A stretch of DNA of 64,000 bases from JABWBR01 sp036741235 (GTDB lineage: Bacteria > Bacteroidota > Bacteroidia > Chitinophagales > Saprospiraceae): NCBI GenBank assembly GCA_036741235.1, contig DAINSQ010000002.1:1-64000 (forward strand), given 5' to 3'. Below, one piece after another: positions 55,149 through 63,725 of this stretch (positions are counted from its first letter, which is position 1; each line of letters begins with the position of its first letter). The notes beneath the pieces were generated by a model, which saw nothing but the letters and a program-made list of their open reading frames with translations, made no database searches and was not told the origin of the DNA. The position numbers and the translations under genes are program-made.

Positions 55149-57581
55149 TTATTTATTCAAAAAATCAATAATGGCCTCATTTACAAACGCATCGGCTTCC
55201 CATTGTACGAAGTGACCTGCGTTGGGCGCCGGCAACATTTGGCTGCCGGCAATACGTTCACGGGCAAGTGCGGCCACCTGAGCAGTAGTCATTGCGGGGT
55301 GTAAAAAGCGGTTAGGAATGAGCATATCGTTTTCGCCATAGATGATCAGCGTAGGCAACGTTACCTTTGGCAGGCGTTCAAAAACGGGCTCATCGAGCAT
55401 ACCGGCTACACACTTGGGGATCATGCGGCAATAGTCGTCGTAAGCCGGCGTTTGGCGCAGCGCCAGGCGGTCGGCAATCATAAATTCGGCATCGGCGGGG
55501 AATTGTACGAAGTTGATTTCGAAATTTTTTCGGATTTGGGCCTCAGGCGTATTTTTGAGTATTTCAGGGGTGTATACGTTTCTGAGTATAGCTTTTTCTT
55601 TATCGTCAAAGGTTTCTATACCCGCCGGGGCCAGCAGGATAAGCTTTTTTATACGTTTGTTATTGCGCAAAACCTCGGTAAGCGCTATTTGCCCGCCCAT
55701 GGAATGCCCCACCAGTATTACTTTTTTCAATTTGAGTTGCCGGATAAACGCGCTTACGGCGTCGGCAAAAAACGACATATTATAGGCATAATCACCGCCG
55801 GTCGATTTGCCATAGCCCGGCAGATCGAGGGCTATACACCGGTATTGCGTGCTCAAAACGGCCATGTTTTTCTGCCACGATTTCAGATTGCTGCCCAGCC
55901 CGTGAATAAACAGCAGGGTATAGGCTCCTTTGCCTCGGTCGAGATAGGCAATTTTTTTTCCGTCCGGTAATTCGACATGTCGCAAATCGGCAGGATAGGT
56001 AATATCGCTTTTCATGTCGGAATGTTGCGCTATTGAGCCTAGCGCCGGGAAAAGCAACAGTATGGAAGCGCCGACAGCTTTAGCTGGTTTTATCCTATTG
56101 AAAAAAACAACGGTAAGGCCTACTACTACAGCTGACAGGATAGCCAGCGCAGCCGCAACCGCGGGATTGCGTACTTCGCCCGAGGTGTAGGGAGTGAGTC
56201 CGCCATAATACACGCTGAAGTGCACGACGATGGCGGTTGCAGAGGCTGCAATAGGAGCTGATTTAGGTATGTTTTTTCCGTAAATGCCAAACAGTACGGG
56301 TACAAAAGCAGCTGAAAAATATGCATATACGCCGTTCTGCGCCAGTATGCCCACACTTAAATTGGGGTGCAGGAGCTGGTTATAACTCCAGGCAATAGCA
56401 ATAACCGCCATTATCACAATAATCATTTTGTTGATTTGGGCGAGACGGGCAGGCGCCATTTCGCCGCCGCCTGCTCGCCATTTTACCAAGGGAGCTACCA
56501 AATCGTTGGTAAAAGTGATAGATAGCGATTGTATTAACCCCTCGAGGGTTGAAAGCCCGGCAGAGAGTAGCCCCAATACTACTAACAAACCCATGTAAAC
56601 GGGGAAGGCTTTGACCACATAAGCCGGTATAATGCCGTCCATTTGGAGTGCTTTACCATTCAGGGTCAAATCCGGAAATTCAAGCCGTGCGTAAAAACCA
56701 ACAAATAGAACTGCGAAAAAAATAATTTCAGCCACAATTCCCACCAGCAAATATTTATTGACATCTTTTTCGTTGCGCAACAATAGCGAGCGCGTCACAA
56801 TATGTGGCTGGCACACGATAGCCACCCCTACAATAAAATTACAAAAGCCGACCTCAAACCAATCGCGAAACAGGGGGCTTTTGGGGTTTACCGGCTGAGC
56901 GAGCAAAGGGTCGATAGCCGTGATGCGACTCAAAAAGCCGTCAAGGCCTCCGCTGAAATACTCGGCGCCCGATGATAGCATGATGATGGCCACCACTAAC
57001 ATCAATCCGGCTTGAATAGCGTTAGTATATACCATCGAATTGGCGCCGCCGAACATCATATATCCAAATACTATTACTACCAGTCCGATCAAAACCCACA
57101 ACTCATTAGCGCCCAATGCACTGGAAAGCACCTTGGTGATGCCTACGCATATCAATACGATAAATGTAAGCAGCAACAGCGATAATACTGCAAACCAGTG
57201 CGCAAGTGCCTGACTATCATACCGCTTGCCCATCCACTGCGATAGCGACATTGCCTTCACAGAAGTCCCATAACGTTGGAAGCTGCGCGTAAGAATCACC
57301 AGCGAAATGATCAAGCCCAATGGTAATACCAGCGACATTGCCAGGAATGCGCTCCACCCGAACATGGCCACAAAACCCGGATTGATTATAAATGTGGCGG
57401 CGCTGGTCACACCCGCTGCTAGCGATAACCCTACCACTACAGGTGAAAAACCCTGGCTGCCCAACGCGTAATCGCTTAGCGACTTGGTGCGTCGCGCCGC
57501 CCTGACAACAAAAAAAATCATCAGGGCAGCGTAGCCCGTTAGCAACAAGGCCGTAGCCCATATCCAATTGCCGTTTCCCAT
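55149..57581 (-). CDS. Sodium/solute symporter fused to an alpha/beta hydrolase
   Basis: 810 residues in one open frame. Residues 1 to about 505 are a sodium:solute symporter family protein with about 13 helices (LAAGVTSAATFIINPGFVAM, AMSLSQWMGKRYDSQ, GGANSMVYTNAIQAGLMLV, GLLSAGLSTLEGLIQSLS). A further hydrophobic stretch that looks like an old signal peptide (VGASILLLFPALGSIAQ) is followed by an alpha/beta hydrolase of about 270 residues: oxyanion HGLGSN (about 559), nucleophile elbow VGHSMGGQIAL (about 625), Asp in YGENDMLI and His in NAGHFVQWE (about 789). All catalytic residues are present. Fusion suggests hydrolysis of a compound just outside the membrane and uptake of the product. No sign of a frameshift joining two genes was seen. 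Confidence 0.9.
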   Translation of the reverse strand: MGNGNWIWATALLLTGYAALMIFFVVRAARRTKSLSDYALGSQGFSPVVVGLSLAAGVTSAATFIINPGFVAMFGWSAFLAMSLVLPLGLIISLVILTRSFQRYGTSVKAMSLSQWMGKRYDSQALAHWFAVLSLLLLTFIVLICVGITKVLSSALGANELWVLIGLVVIVFGYMMFGGANSMVYTNAIQAGLMLVVAIIMLSSGAEYFSGGLDGFLSRITAIDPLLAQPVNPKSPLFRDWFEVGFCNFIVGVAIVCQPHIVTRSLLLRNEKDVNKYLLVGIVAEIIFFAVLFVGFYARLEFPDLTLNGKALQMDGIIPAYVVKAFPVYMGLLVVLGLLSAGLSTLEGLIQSLSITFTNDLVAPLVKWRAGGGEMAPARLAQINKMIIVIMAVIAIAWSYNQLLHPNLSVGILAQNGVYAYFSAAFVPVLFGIYGKNIPKSAPIAASATAIVVHFSVYYGGLTPYTSGEVRNPAVAAALAILSAVVVGLTVVFFNRIKPAKAVGASILLLFPALGSIAQHSDMKSDITYPADLRHVELPDGKKIAYLDRGKGAYTLLFIHGLGSNLKSWQKNMAVLSTQYRCIALDLPGYGKSTGGDYAYNMSFFADAVSAFIRQLKLKKVILVGHSMGGQIALTEVLRNNKRIKKLILLAPAGIETFDDKEKAILRNVYTPEILKNTPEAQIRKNFEINFVQFPADAEFMIADRLALRQTPAYDDYCRMIPKCVAGMLDEPVFERLPKVTLPTLIIYGENDMLIPNRFLHPAMTTAQVAALARERIAGSQMLPAPNAGHFVQWEADAFVNEAIIDFLNK

Positions 57582-57885
57582 ATATCAGGTCAGTTTGTGT
57601 TGTCTCGCTAAGTTACGCAGCCGGCGTGCCGCGCCATGCCTTTGCAGTTCCTTTTTCAGCATGATTTTCAACTTTTCAGGGATGGACTGTAAGCGCTGTA
57701 ATTGCCTTATCGGGTATTGGGTATAATTTGATTTGTGAAATTAAATTTTTGAAAATCAGATTTTTGCGATAGATTTTTCTAATAAGAAATAAGTGAAAAC
57801 CGATTGTAAAACAAGCCTTGACCGAAAAATCGACAAGTTGCTGGAAAACAATGTCAAAAACGCGGTACTCACTAATTTAGCCCCC
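57582..57885. other. Intergenic region between divergent symporter and SDR genes
   Basis: About 300 bp, AT-rich in the centre. An in-frame extension of the SDR gene to a GTG at 57793 is open but does not resemble SDR sequence. TAnnTTT-like words occur, none with proper -33 spacing. Nothing else was recognised. Confidence 0.5.
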
Positions 57886-58629
57886 ATGAAACGACTAGCA
57901 AACAAAACGGCCGTCATTACCGGCGGCGCCAGCGGTATCGGTAAAGCTACTGCGCTGCGATTTCTGGAGGAAGGCGCCAGGGTCGCTATCTGGGACATTC
58001 AGGACGAAAGGGGCCGCGCGCTCGAAGCCGACTGTCGCCGACAGGGCCTGGAGGCAAGCTATTATCGCGTAGACACTACCAATTTTGAAGCAGTGATGCA
58101 AGCCGCTGCACAAGTGAAGGCTGATTTTGGCAGTATCGATATCCTGATCAACAATGCAGGCATTACCCGCGATTCATCGCTAAAAAAAATGACAGGAGAA
58201 CAATGGGATCAGGTCATAGCGGTCAACCTTACTGGTGTGTTCAACTGCACCAGAGCCGTCTATCCCTATATGGAAGCACAGGGCTGGGGGCGTATTATCT
58301 CGGCTTCGTCGGTAGTGGGATTGTACGGCAATTTCGGCCAAACCAACTATGTAGCCACCAAGGCCGGCGTGATCGGGATGACGAAAGTCTGGGCGCGAGA
58401 ATTTGGACGTAAAGGCATTACCGCCAACGCTGTAGCTCCTGGATTCATCCATACTGAAATGATGGACACTATACCCGAGCAGGTATTGCAGGGCATGAAA
58501 GACAAAGCTCCTGCCGGCCGACTCGGCACTCCCGAAGAGGTGGCTGCCGCTTATACCTTTCTCGCTTCAGACGAGGCCGCCTTTATCAACGGGGCCACCA
58601 TCAGCGTGGATGGCGGCTTGACATTGTGA
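57886..58629 (+). CDS. 3-oxoacyl-ACP/acetoacetyl-CoA reductase-like SDR
   Basis: 247 residues from the ATG at 57886, since MKRLANKTAVITGGASGIG is the normal FabG-type start. Cofactor loop TGGASGIG, then NNAGITRDSSLKKM, catalytic Ser in IISASSVVGLYG and Tyr-Lys in NYVATKAG, and GITANAVAPGFIHTEMM complete a classical SDR. The acidic WDIQDERGR after strand two suggests NAD(H). FabG or PhaB-like reductases share the ITRDSSLKKMT segment, so an acyl-chain beta-keto reductase is the best guess. Confidence 0.9.
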   Translation: MKRLANKTAVITGGASGIGKATALRFLEEGARVAIWDIQDERGRALEADCRRQGLEASYYRVDTTNFEAVMQAAAQVKADFGSIDILINNAGITRDSSLKKMTGEQWDQVIAVNLTGVFNCTRAVYPYMEAQGWGRIISASSVVGLYGNFGQTNYVATKAGVIGMTKVWAREFGRKGITANAVAPGFIHTEMMDTIPEQVLQGMKDKAPAGRLGTPEEVAAAYTFLASDEAAFINGATISVDGGLTL

Positions 58630-58662
58630 TAATGTCCGCAAATTTTTGCATATTGTTGCCGT

Positions 58663-58821
58663 ATGCGCAACAAACTGCAGAAATTCACTGATTTTACCCA
58701 GACGCTGCTGCCGCACGAAACGACCTGGCTGCTGGCCAACCAGCAATTTGACGATTAGGCCAAAGTAGCTATTCTGGAACGCGTAGACAGCTATTGCCGC
58801 CGCCTTCGCAGCAACGAGTAT
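58663..58821 (+). pseudogene. 5' part of the following gene, cut by an in-frame TAG
   Basis: From an ATG at 58663 the frame reads MRNKLQKFTDFTQTLLPHET and WLLANQQFDD, then a TAG at 58756-58758, and continues without another stop as AKVAILERVDSYCRRLRSNE into the downstream frame. The residues on both sides look like one continuous N-terminus. A single base change (CAG or GAG to TAG) or a sequence error would explain it. Confidence 0.7.
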
Positions 58822-60099
58822 TTGCCTTACGACGAAAACCTCGACAAACGCAAATATTCCAATCTGAAAATCTGGATTGCAGAGCGCCTACGCGCCCTCG
58901 ACGTAGACATGCACCTGGAGTGGATGCTCGAAACAGAGCGAAAAATCCTGACTGATGCAATCGAACCCGCTACGGAAGACCGCTTGTTGCACGAAATTAA
59001 AAACTATACGCCAACTCGATTTTATTTTACCCGATTTTACGAACTCGTACAGTCTTATCGCCATTTTCTGCTCATTCGTATGCGCTATGCCGATCACGAT
59101 ATGGCGGAGGCTTTTTTATCCAATAATAGAGCGCCCTGGTTGCGTTCCAAATCAACCATCGAAGAATTACACAGCGCTACTCTTGATATTGTGAAGCAAT
59201 ATGCCGGCGATGCCAGGGCATCCATCCATTGGGAGCAACGCCTCACTGAGATCTTCTACGACGAAACCCTCGACGGCTGGAGTCGCTATATGGCGCTGGT
59301 TCGCCTTACCTTTATTTATTATAATTACCGCCGTTTCGAACCTTTGCTCGAAAAATATGAGTATCTCGAACAGCAACTCAACAAAGGGCTGTTTTATTCC
59401 AAACGCATACTGCTCAATTATTACGGTAATCGGCTGATGCTGCATGTGAAGTTTGGAGAATTTGACAAGGCGGAATACTACGGGTATTTGTCAGTACGAG
59501 TAAAAAATATCGATTTTATCCACTACGTCAATAACCTATGTGCGGTATTATTGCGCGAAAAAAAATACCCTGAGGCGATGACGTTACTCAAGGATGCGCT
59601 GCCTGAGAGCAAAACCACTCATAGCTTTCACAATAAAATTGGATTTGTAAGTCATTTTGTGAAATGTCAAAATCATCTGGGACAATACCTGGCTGCCGAA
59701 AATTATGCAGAAACCTACCTGCGCGCTTATCCCCGCGAGATTTTTGAAAACCGCTGGCATTTATTTTTTACCGCCTATCTCGAAAGTCTGCTGCACCAGC
59801 ATAAATACGCCAAGTTGCTCAAGGTTTGCCAGAAATATAAGTTGCTGGAACGCGACAAAGCTTCGCAACACAAGTCTTTTTATCTCCCTACGCTAAGATG
59901 GTACTATGCCGTTGCTGCACTGCTCACCGATCGAGATTCGCTGGAAAAACAACAAAAAGCGCTCGCGCCCTTTATCCCCCCGGCCATACCCGACCCCGCC
60001 AAGGCACAACAATTAGCAGATTTGTTACAACAGGTTCAGTCGCATCATGCTCCGTTAGCGGCATATCTGGGCAAGTTGGCCAAAGCTGCTGGGTGGTAG
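58822..60099 (+). CDS. Uncharacterised helical-repeat protein (5' end interrupted)
   Basis: 425 residues counted from the TTG at 58822; there is no convincing ATG here and the true start is probably 58663, upstream of a TAG. The protein is alpha-helical with TPR-like spacing (YNYRRFEPLLEKYEYLEQQL, KYPEAMTLLKDALPESK, LGQYLAAENYAETYLRAYP) and many aromatic residues, like the uncharacterised long helical proteins common in Bacteroidota. No signal peptide or catalytic motif. If the stop is real, translation would restart at the TTG or an inactive gene remains. It is convergent with the protease gene. Confidence 0.7.
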   Translation: MPYDENLDKRKYSNLKIWIAERLRALDVDMHLEWMLETERKILTDAIEPATEDRLLHEIKNYTPTRFYFTRFYELVQSYRHFLLIRMRYADHDMAEAFLSNNRAPWLRSKSTIEELHSATLDIVKQYAGDARASIHWEQRLTEIFYDETLDGWSRYMALVRLTFIYYNYRRFEPLLEKYEYLEQQLNKGLFYSKRILLNYYGNRLMLHVKFGEFDKAEYYGYLSVRVKNIDFIHYVNNLCAVLLREKKYPEAMTLLKDALPESKTTHSFHNKIGFVSHFVKCQNHLGQYLAAENYAETYLRAYPREIFENRWHLFFTAYLESLLHQHKYAKLLKVCQKYKLLERDKASQHKSFYLPTLRWYYAVAALLTDRDSLEKQQKALAPFIPPAIPDPAKAQQLADLLQQVQSHHAPLAAYLGKLAKAAGW

Positions 60100-60120
60100 G
60101 GGGGGGATGAATGGAGAGAG

Positions 60121-60158
60121 AGGGCGGGAGGATAATCGAAGATTTTTTATCCCGCCCT
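60121..60158. terminator. Bulged hairpin between convergent genes
   Basis: AGGGCGGGAGGATAA (60121-60135) can pair with TTATCCCGCCCT (60148-60158 region) leaving a three-base bulge. It lies 22 bp after one stop and 10 bp before the opposite one and may end both transcripts. Confidence 0.6.
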
Positions 60159-60167
60159 CATCATACA

Positions 60168-62108
60168 TTATTGCACCACCAGGCGCAGTACTTCCGAACC
60201 TTCATCAGTAGTCAGGGTGCAGAGGTACGTACCTTTTGCCAGGGCGCCGGAAGGCAATGTCAACTCATAACTTCCGGCCGACAGATAGTCGTCGGTCAGT
60301 ATAAGTAGCAATTGGCCGGTGAGGTTAAACATACGCAGCTTGACTTGCGAATCCGCGGTCAACTGATAGCGGATAGTTGTAATATCCTGAAAAGGATTGG
60401 GGGCGGCGCTAAGGCGGCCCATTTGCGCCTGCACGTGCAGTTGAGCGGGGAGCGATGCCTTCACCGGCGCCGGCTCGGCACGTTGCCATACCTGAGTGGG
60501 ATGTACCGGGTCGAGCGCTTCTCCGGCGCTGTTGCGGCTCTCCACCATGTTCAGTGCGGAGTTGCCGCCGCAGTCGAAGTTGCGGGCTATGAAATTGGCG
60601 CCGCCGCTTACCTCAAAACCGTCGGAGAGGATTACCTCTTCGCCGCCGTTGTATACTACATAGGTCACAGCGCCTGTAATAAGTCGGTTGGAAGTGACGG
60701 TATTGTCAGCGTAATACGTGGGGGCGCCGATGGTGATGTCAGTAGTTACTACAATATCGGGAATACACTTGGGCGCCAGCCAGTCGTTGAGACGGCGCTG
60801 GGCATTATCGCCACCCCAGGAAGTTGACAGGCGGCCGTAGTAGCTCGTTGCATCGTCGCATGTTCCATTACCGCCATGGAGTTGGCCAATGACACGATGG
60901 TTGGCGTCATAGAGTGGCGAGCCGGAAGAACCGGGCTGCGTACCGCCGGTATCCCATTCCACTTCCCAATGTGTATTAGGCGCTGTAGTAGTACCGTCGG
61001 TCCAGCTTATCCACCCTCCATGATTATCAGCCGCACTGTTGTCAATCGATATTTTTTTCACATCTCCCCGTGGGTGATGGATACCAGTACTTTGACCGGC
61101 TGGAGGATCGGCTGTATCCCAACCGTTGTACAACAAGCCCAAGCCTGCGTCGAGCCAGGGGTCTTCAGTGAGACGGAATAAGGCAAAGTCGGAGTCGTCG
61201 TTATTGGCAACCAGGATTGCGCCGATGGTCGATTGCCATCCCGGTTCAGTGAGCGGATTAGTACAACCCGGGCTTTCGTAATTCCAGAAAAAAGACCAGG
61301 TAGCAGCACCTGGACTAGTTACGGCATCTTGTCCTGCCGAAAGGCAGTGATTGGCTGTAAGGAAATACGGGGTAAAATCAACCATAGTATTGTTGAGCAA
61401 AGCGCCTGTACATACGCGGGAACCGCCAACGACAATCATGGCCACACTGGTTTTTTCCAATTGCCAGTCATTGCCCTCCGGGCAATTGATATTGACCATA
61501 CAAGAGTCGGAGTCTTCGAAGAGCTTTTCGTCCGGCAGCTTGATATACCGATAGCCGTGTACCACTTTTGCAATAGATATTTCGCCTGGAAAATCTACCT
61601 CTTGCGGCTCGTAGTATTCCAGCGTGATCATTTCGCCGTATACCAAGCTAGTGGCGTAACCGATGCTGTTGCCGCGCGGCGAGTTGTTATTTCGCGAGGT
61701 AAAGCCGCCGATGACGTGCGAGCGGTCGGCATTGTAAATATACAGCGTGGCGCCGTCGGGCAGCCAGAAGGCGTCATAGAGCAGGTTGATCGAGCGGGCG
61801 CCGGGGCAGTGGATGCTGAGGCGCCACAGGCGGTCACCGTTGGGTAGTGTTTGCCAAACGCCCGAGTTGTCGAGGGTAAAACCGGCGTCGAGTGGATAGC
61901 CGAAGCGCGGCGGTCTGCCTGCCTCTTCATCTGCTTCGTCTTCGCGCTCAATGGCGGTTTTGTTGAGGGCCTGCATGGTCTCCACCGGTACGCGTTGCGT
62001 CAGGAAAGCTTTGTCGAAGCTGTATGGTGTACCGCCTATGTTGATCTGCGCTTCAGCGGCATGCCAAGCCAGTACTGTCAGGAGCAAGGCATATAATAAA
62101 CGTTTCAT
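60168..62108 (-). CDS. T9SS-secreted trypsin-like serine protease
   Basis: 646 residues. Signal peptide MKRLLYALLLTVLAWHAAEA. A pro-region of about 180 residues is followed by a chymotrypsin-fold domain: His in YFLTANHCLSAG, Asp in NNDDSDFALFRL and Ser in GTQPGSSGSPLYDANHR. These resemble lysyl-endopeptidase-type enzymes. After the protease comes a short beta segment (ITGAVTYVVYNGGEEVILSD) and a type A T9SS sorting domain (AAPNPFQDITTIRYQL; LPSGALAKGTYLCTL). It is expected to be released or surface-bound and to digest extracellular protein. The start of the tail-fibre-like gene lies upstream on the same strand. Confidence 0.93.
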   Translation of the reverse strand: MKRLLYALLLTVLAWHAAEAQINIGGTPYSFDKAFLTQRVPVETMQALNKTAIEREDEADEEAGRPPRFGYPLDAGFTLDNSGVWQTLPNGDRLWRLSIHCPGARSINLLYDAFWLPDGATLYIYNADRSHVIGGFTSRNNNSPRGNSIGYATSLVYGEMITLEYYEPQEVDFPGEISIAKVVHGYRYIKLPDEKLFEDSDSCMVNINCPEGNDWQLEKTSVAMIVVGGSRVCTGALLNNTMVDFTPYFLTANHCLSAGQDAVTSPGAATWSFFWNYESPGCTNPLTEPGWQSTIGAILVANNDDSDFALFRLTEDPWLDAGLGLLYNGWDTADPPAGQSTGIHHPRGDVKKISIDNSAADNHGGWISWTDGTTTAPNTHWEVEWDTGGTQPGSSGSPLYDANHRVIGQLHGGNGTCDDATSYYGRLSTSWGGDNAQRRLNDWLAPKCIPDIVVTTDITIGAPTYYADNTVTSNRLITGAVTYVVYNGGEEVILSDGFEVSGGANFIARNFDCGGNSALNMVESRNSAGEALDPVHPTQVWQRAEPAPVKASLPAQLHVQAQMGRLSAAPNPFQDITTIRYQLTADSQVKLRMFNLTGQLLLILTDDYLSAGSYELTLPSGALAKGTYLCTLTTDEGSEVLRLVVQ

Positions 62109-62179
62109 AATAGCTTTTTTAGGAGTGGTGAAAAGGGCTGCCGGCGTACCGGCAACCTTCTGAAATTCATTAACGCGGT

Positions 62180-63505
62180 TTATTTCTCAAGCCCTTCGAT
62201 GCGCTGCTGAAGCTGATTGATGAGCTGAAGTGCCTGCTGCAACTGGGCCTGCAAGTCGTCATTGCGTTTATTCACTTCAATGGTGTGCAGGGTGAGTTCT
62301 TCCACTTTTTCCACCAGTCGGCGCTGCATATCGCCTACTTGAAATCCACCCGCCGCTTCTACCTCGGCGGCACTGGGCATACCTGGCAGATGACCGTTTT
62401 GGTCGATGAATTGCTCTACCTCCTTTAGGCTCATCAGGTTGTGGGCGTCGGTGAAGACGTAATCGGGCCAGGCAGCCGAATTGCGCACGCGCAGTTCTTC
62501 ACAAATAATACCGCCATCGACGGCAAGCTTGTATGCTGCGGGAATTTGGCCGGCCAAGACGCCGATACCTACTTTTTGATTTATCAAGTCTACTACCAGC
62601 GCTTCCGAACCGGCGCCGCCTACGTATACGTTGTGCGTATGTTTTATGCCGGGGTTGTTTCTGGCATTGTAGCCGCTGATGTAAACAGCATTGGGATCCC
62701 AACCCTGGTAAGTGCCGATGAGGTCGAAGTCTTGATCCGTGGTATTGCGACTGTGCACCACGGCGTCAAAACCGTGGACTTTCACAGCGCCTTGTACTTC
62801 CAGTTTATCAGTTGGCGCATCTATCTGCCCCACCAATACATGCCCGCCAAAGCTCGCCAGGTTTACGTTGCCTGTATTGGAATGCAGGTACAAATCGCCG
62901 CCATTGGCATTGAGATCAAGCTCGTTGCCGTCGGTGCGCATTTCTATAAAACGGTTGTCATCGCCAGGCGTCGAGAGGCGAAGGCGGTTGCCATAGGCGT
63001 GTACTGAGACGGCAGGCGTTGCCGTGCCGATACCGAAACGACCGCCCTTAGCCTGAAAATACGTAGTTGCGCCGCCGAGGCCAATGCTGGCGTCGAGTAG
63101 TCCGCTGCCGTCAGGGCGGAAGAAATTCACAGCGCCGCCGCCGGTTGTTGTAGTATTGCGAAAAAAGTTGAGATAGGTTGCGGAAGCGCCGCCAAAGGGT
63201 TGCAAGCTGAGATCAAAACTGGTAGCAGCGGGGTCGCTGAACAAACGGAAGGAAGCGGTAGAAGTCGTGTTGTCGATGAGTTCAAGGAAGTGGTCGCCGG
63301 TGGTGCGTTCAATCTGTACTTTGCCGCGGCCTACTTTGAGCATGGCGTCGGGGTCGGCAACCAGGTTGGTACCAATGCCGATCTGGCGGGAAAGGGGGTC
63401 AAAAAATAGCGTATTGCCGTTGATGTCCATGTTGGGGAATTGAGCCAGCAATACGTTGGCCATGCTTATCATGGCGCAAACCAGGAGAAGAGTTACTTTT
63501 CTCAT
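62180..63505 (-). CDS. Secreted tail-fibre-like / S74-type C-terminal protein
   Basis: 441 residues. Signal peptide MRKVTLLLVCAMISMANVLL. Repeated short beta units with the GIGT motif (QIGIGTNLVADPDAML, GRFGIGTATPAVSVHAYG, KVGIGVLAGQIPAAYKLAVD) precede a C-terminal segment WPDYVFTDAHNLMSLKEVEQ and HLPGMPSAAEVEAAGG. This is the typical Bacteroidota version of the intramolecular chaperone/tail-fibre region. A final coiled coil (about 385-440, LQAQLQQALQLINQLQQRI) suggests a trimer. No T9SS domain is visible. It lies 71 bp upstream of the protease gene on the same strand; a joint transcript is possible. Confidence 0.85.
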   Translation of the reverse strand: MRKVTLLLVCAMISMANVLLAQFPNMDINGNTLFFDPLSRQIGIGTNLVADPDAMLKVGRGKVQIERTTGDHFLELIDNTTSTASFRLFSDPAATSFDLSLQPFGGASATYLNFFRNTTTTGGGAVNFFRPDGSGLLDASIGLGGATTYFQAKGGRFGIGTATPAVSVHAYGNRLRLSTPGDDNRFIEMRTDGNELDLNANGGDLYLHSNTGNVNLASFGGHVLVGQIDAPTDKLEVQGAVKVHGFDAVVHSRNTTDQDFDLIGTYQGWDPNAVYISGYNARNNPGIKHTHNVYVGGAGSEALVVDLINQKVGIGVLAGQIPAAYKLAVDGGIICEELRVRNSAAWPDYVFTDAHNLMSLKEVEQFIDQNGHLPGMPSAAEVEAAGGFQVGDMQRRLVEKVEELTLHTIEVNKRNDDLQAQLQQALQLINQLQQRIEGLEK

Positions 63506-63725
63506 AGTAAAACAGGTTTTTTGGTAAATGATGTTATTGAAAAAATGGTACCCAAATCGGGTTTACAGGGAGTTTATACCCGGGAGAGAGGAATCATTAC
63601 AACGCAAGAGAAAAAAAAGCCGGATTTGGAAAATAGTGCGATTGCCCTAATACATAAAAGGCGCCTCACCCACAGAGGATGAGACGCCAGCTTAGAGACC
63701 TTATGGATGTGCGTGATTTTTGTTG
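63506..63725. other. Intergenic region with imperfect hairpin
   Basis: GGCGCCTCA (63660-63668) and TGAGACGCC (63680-63688) form an imperfect stem that may terminate the prohibitin-like transcript arriving from the right. No other feature was seen in the 220 bp. Confidence 0.45.

Noticed and set aside
57793..57885. Upstream extension of the SDR gene to a GTG
   Set aside because: The added residues do not resemble an SDR N-terminus, while the ATG at 57886 gives the canonical start.
49544..58629. A possible olefin/beta-lactone (OleABCD-type) cluster: thiolase-fold protein, AMP ligase and SDR
   Set aside because: The SDR is 5.8 kb away on the other strand, no OleB-like stand-alone hydrolase is adjacent, and the thiolase-fold protein lacks the expected His and Asn.
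62180..63505. Prophage tail-fibre gene
   Set aside because: It carries a bacterial signal peptide and no other phage gene is nearby; this type is common in Bacteroidota chromosomes.
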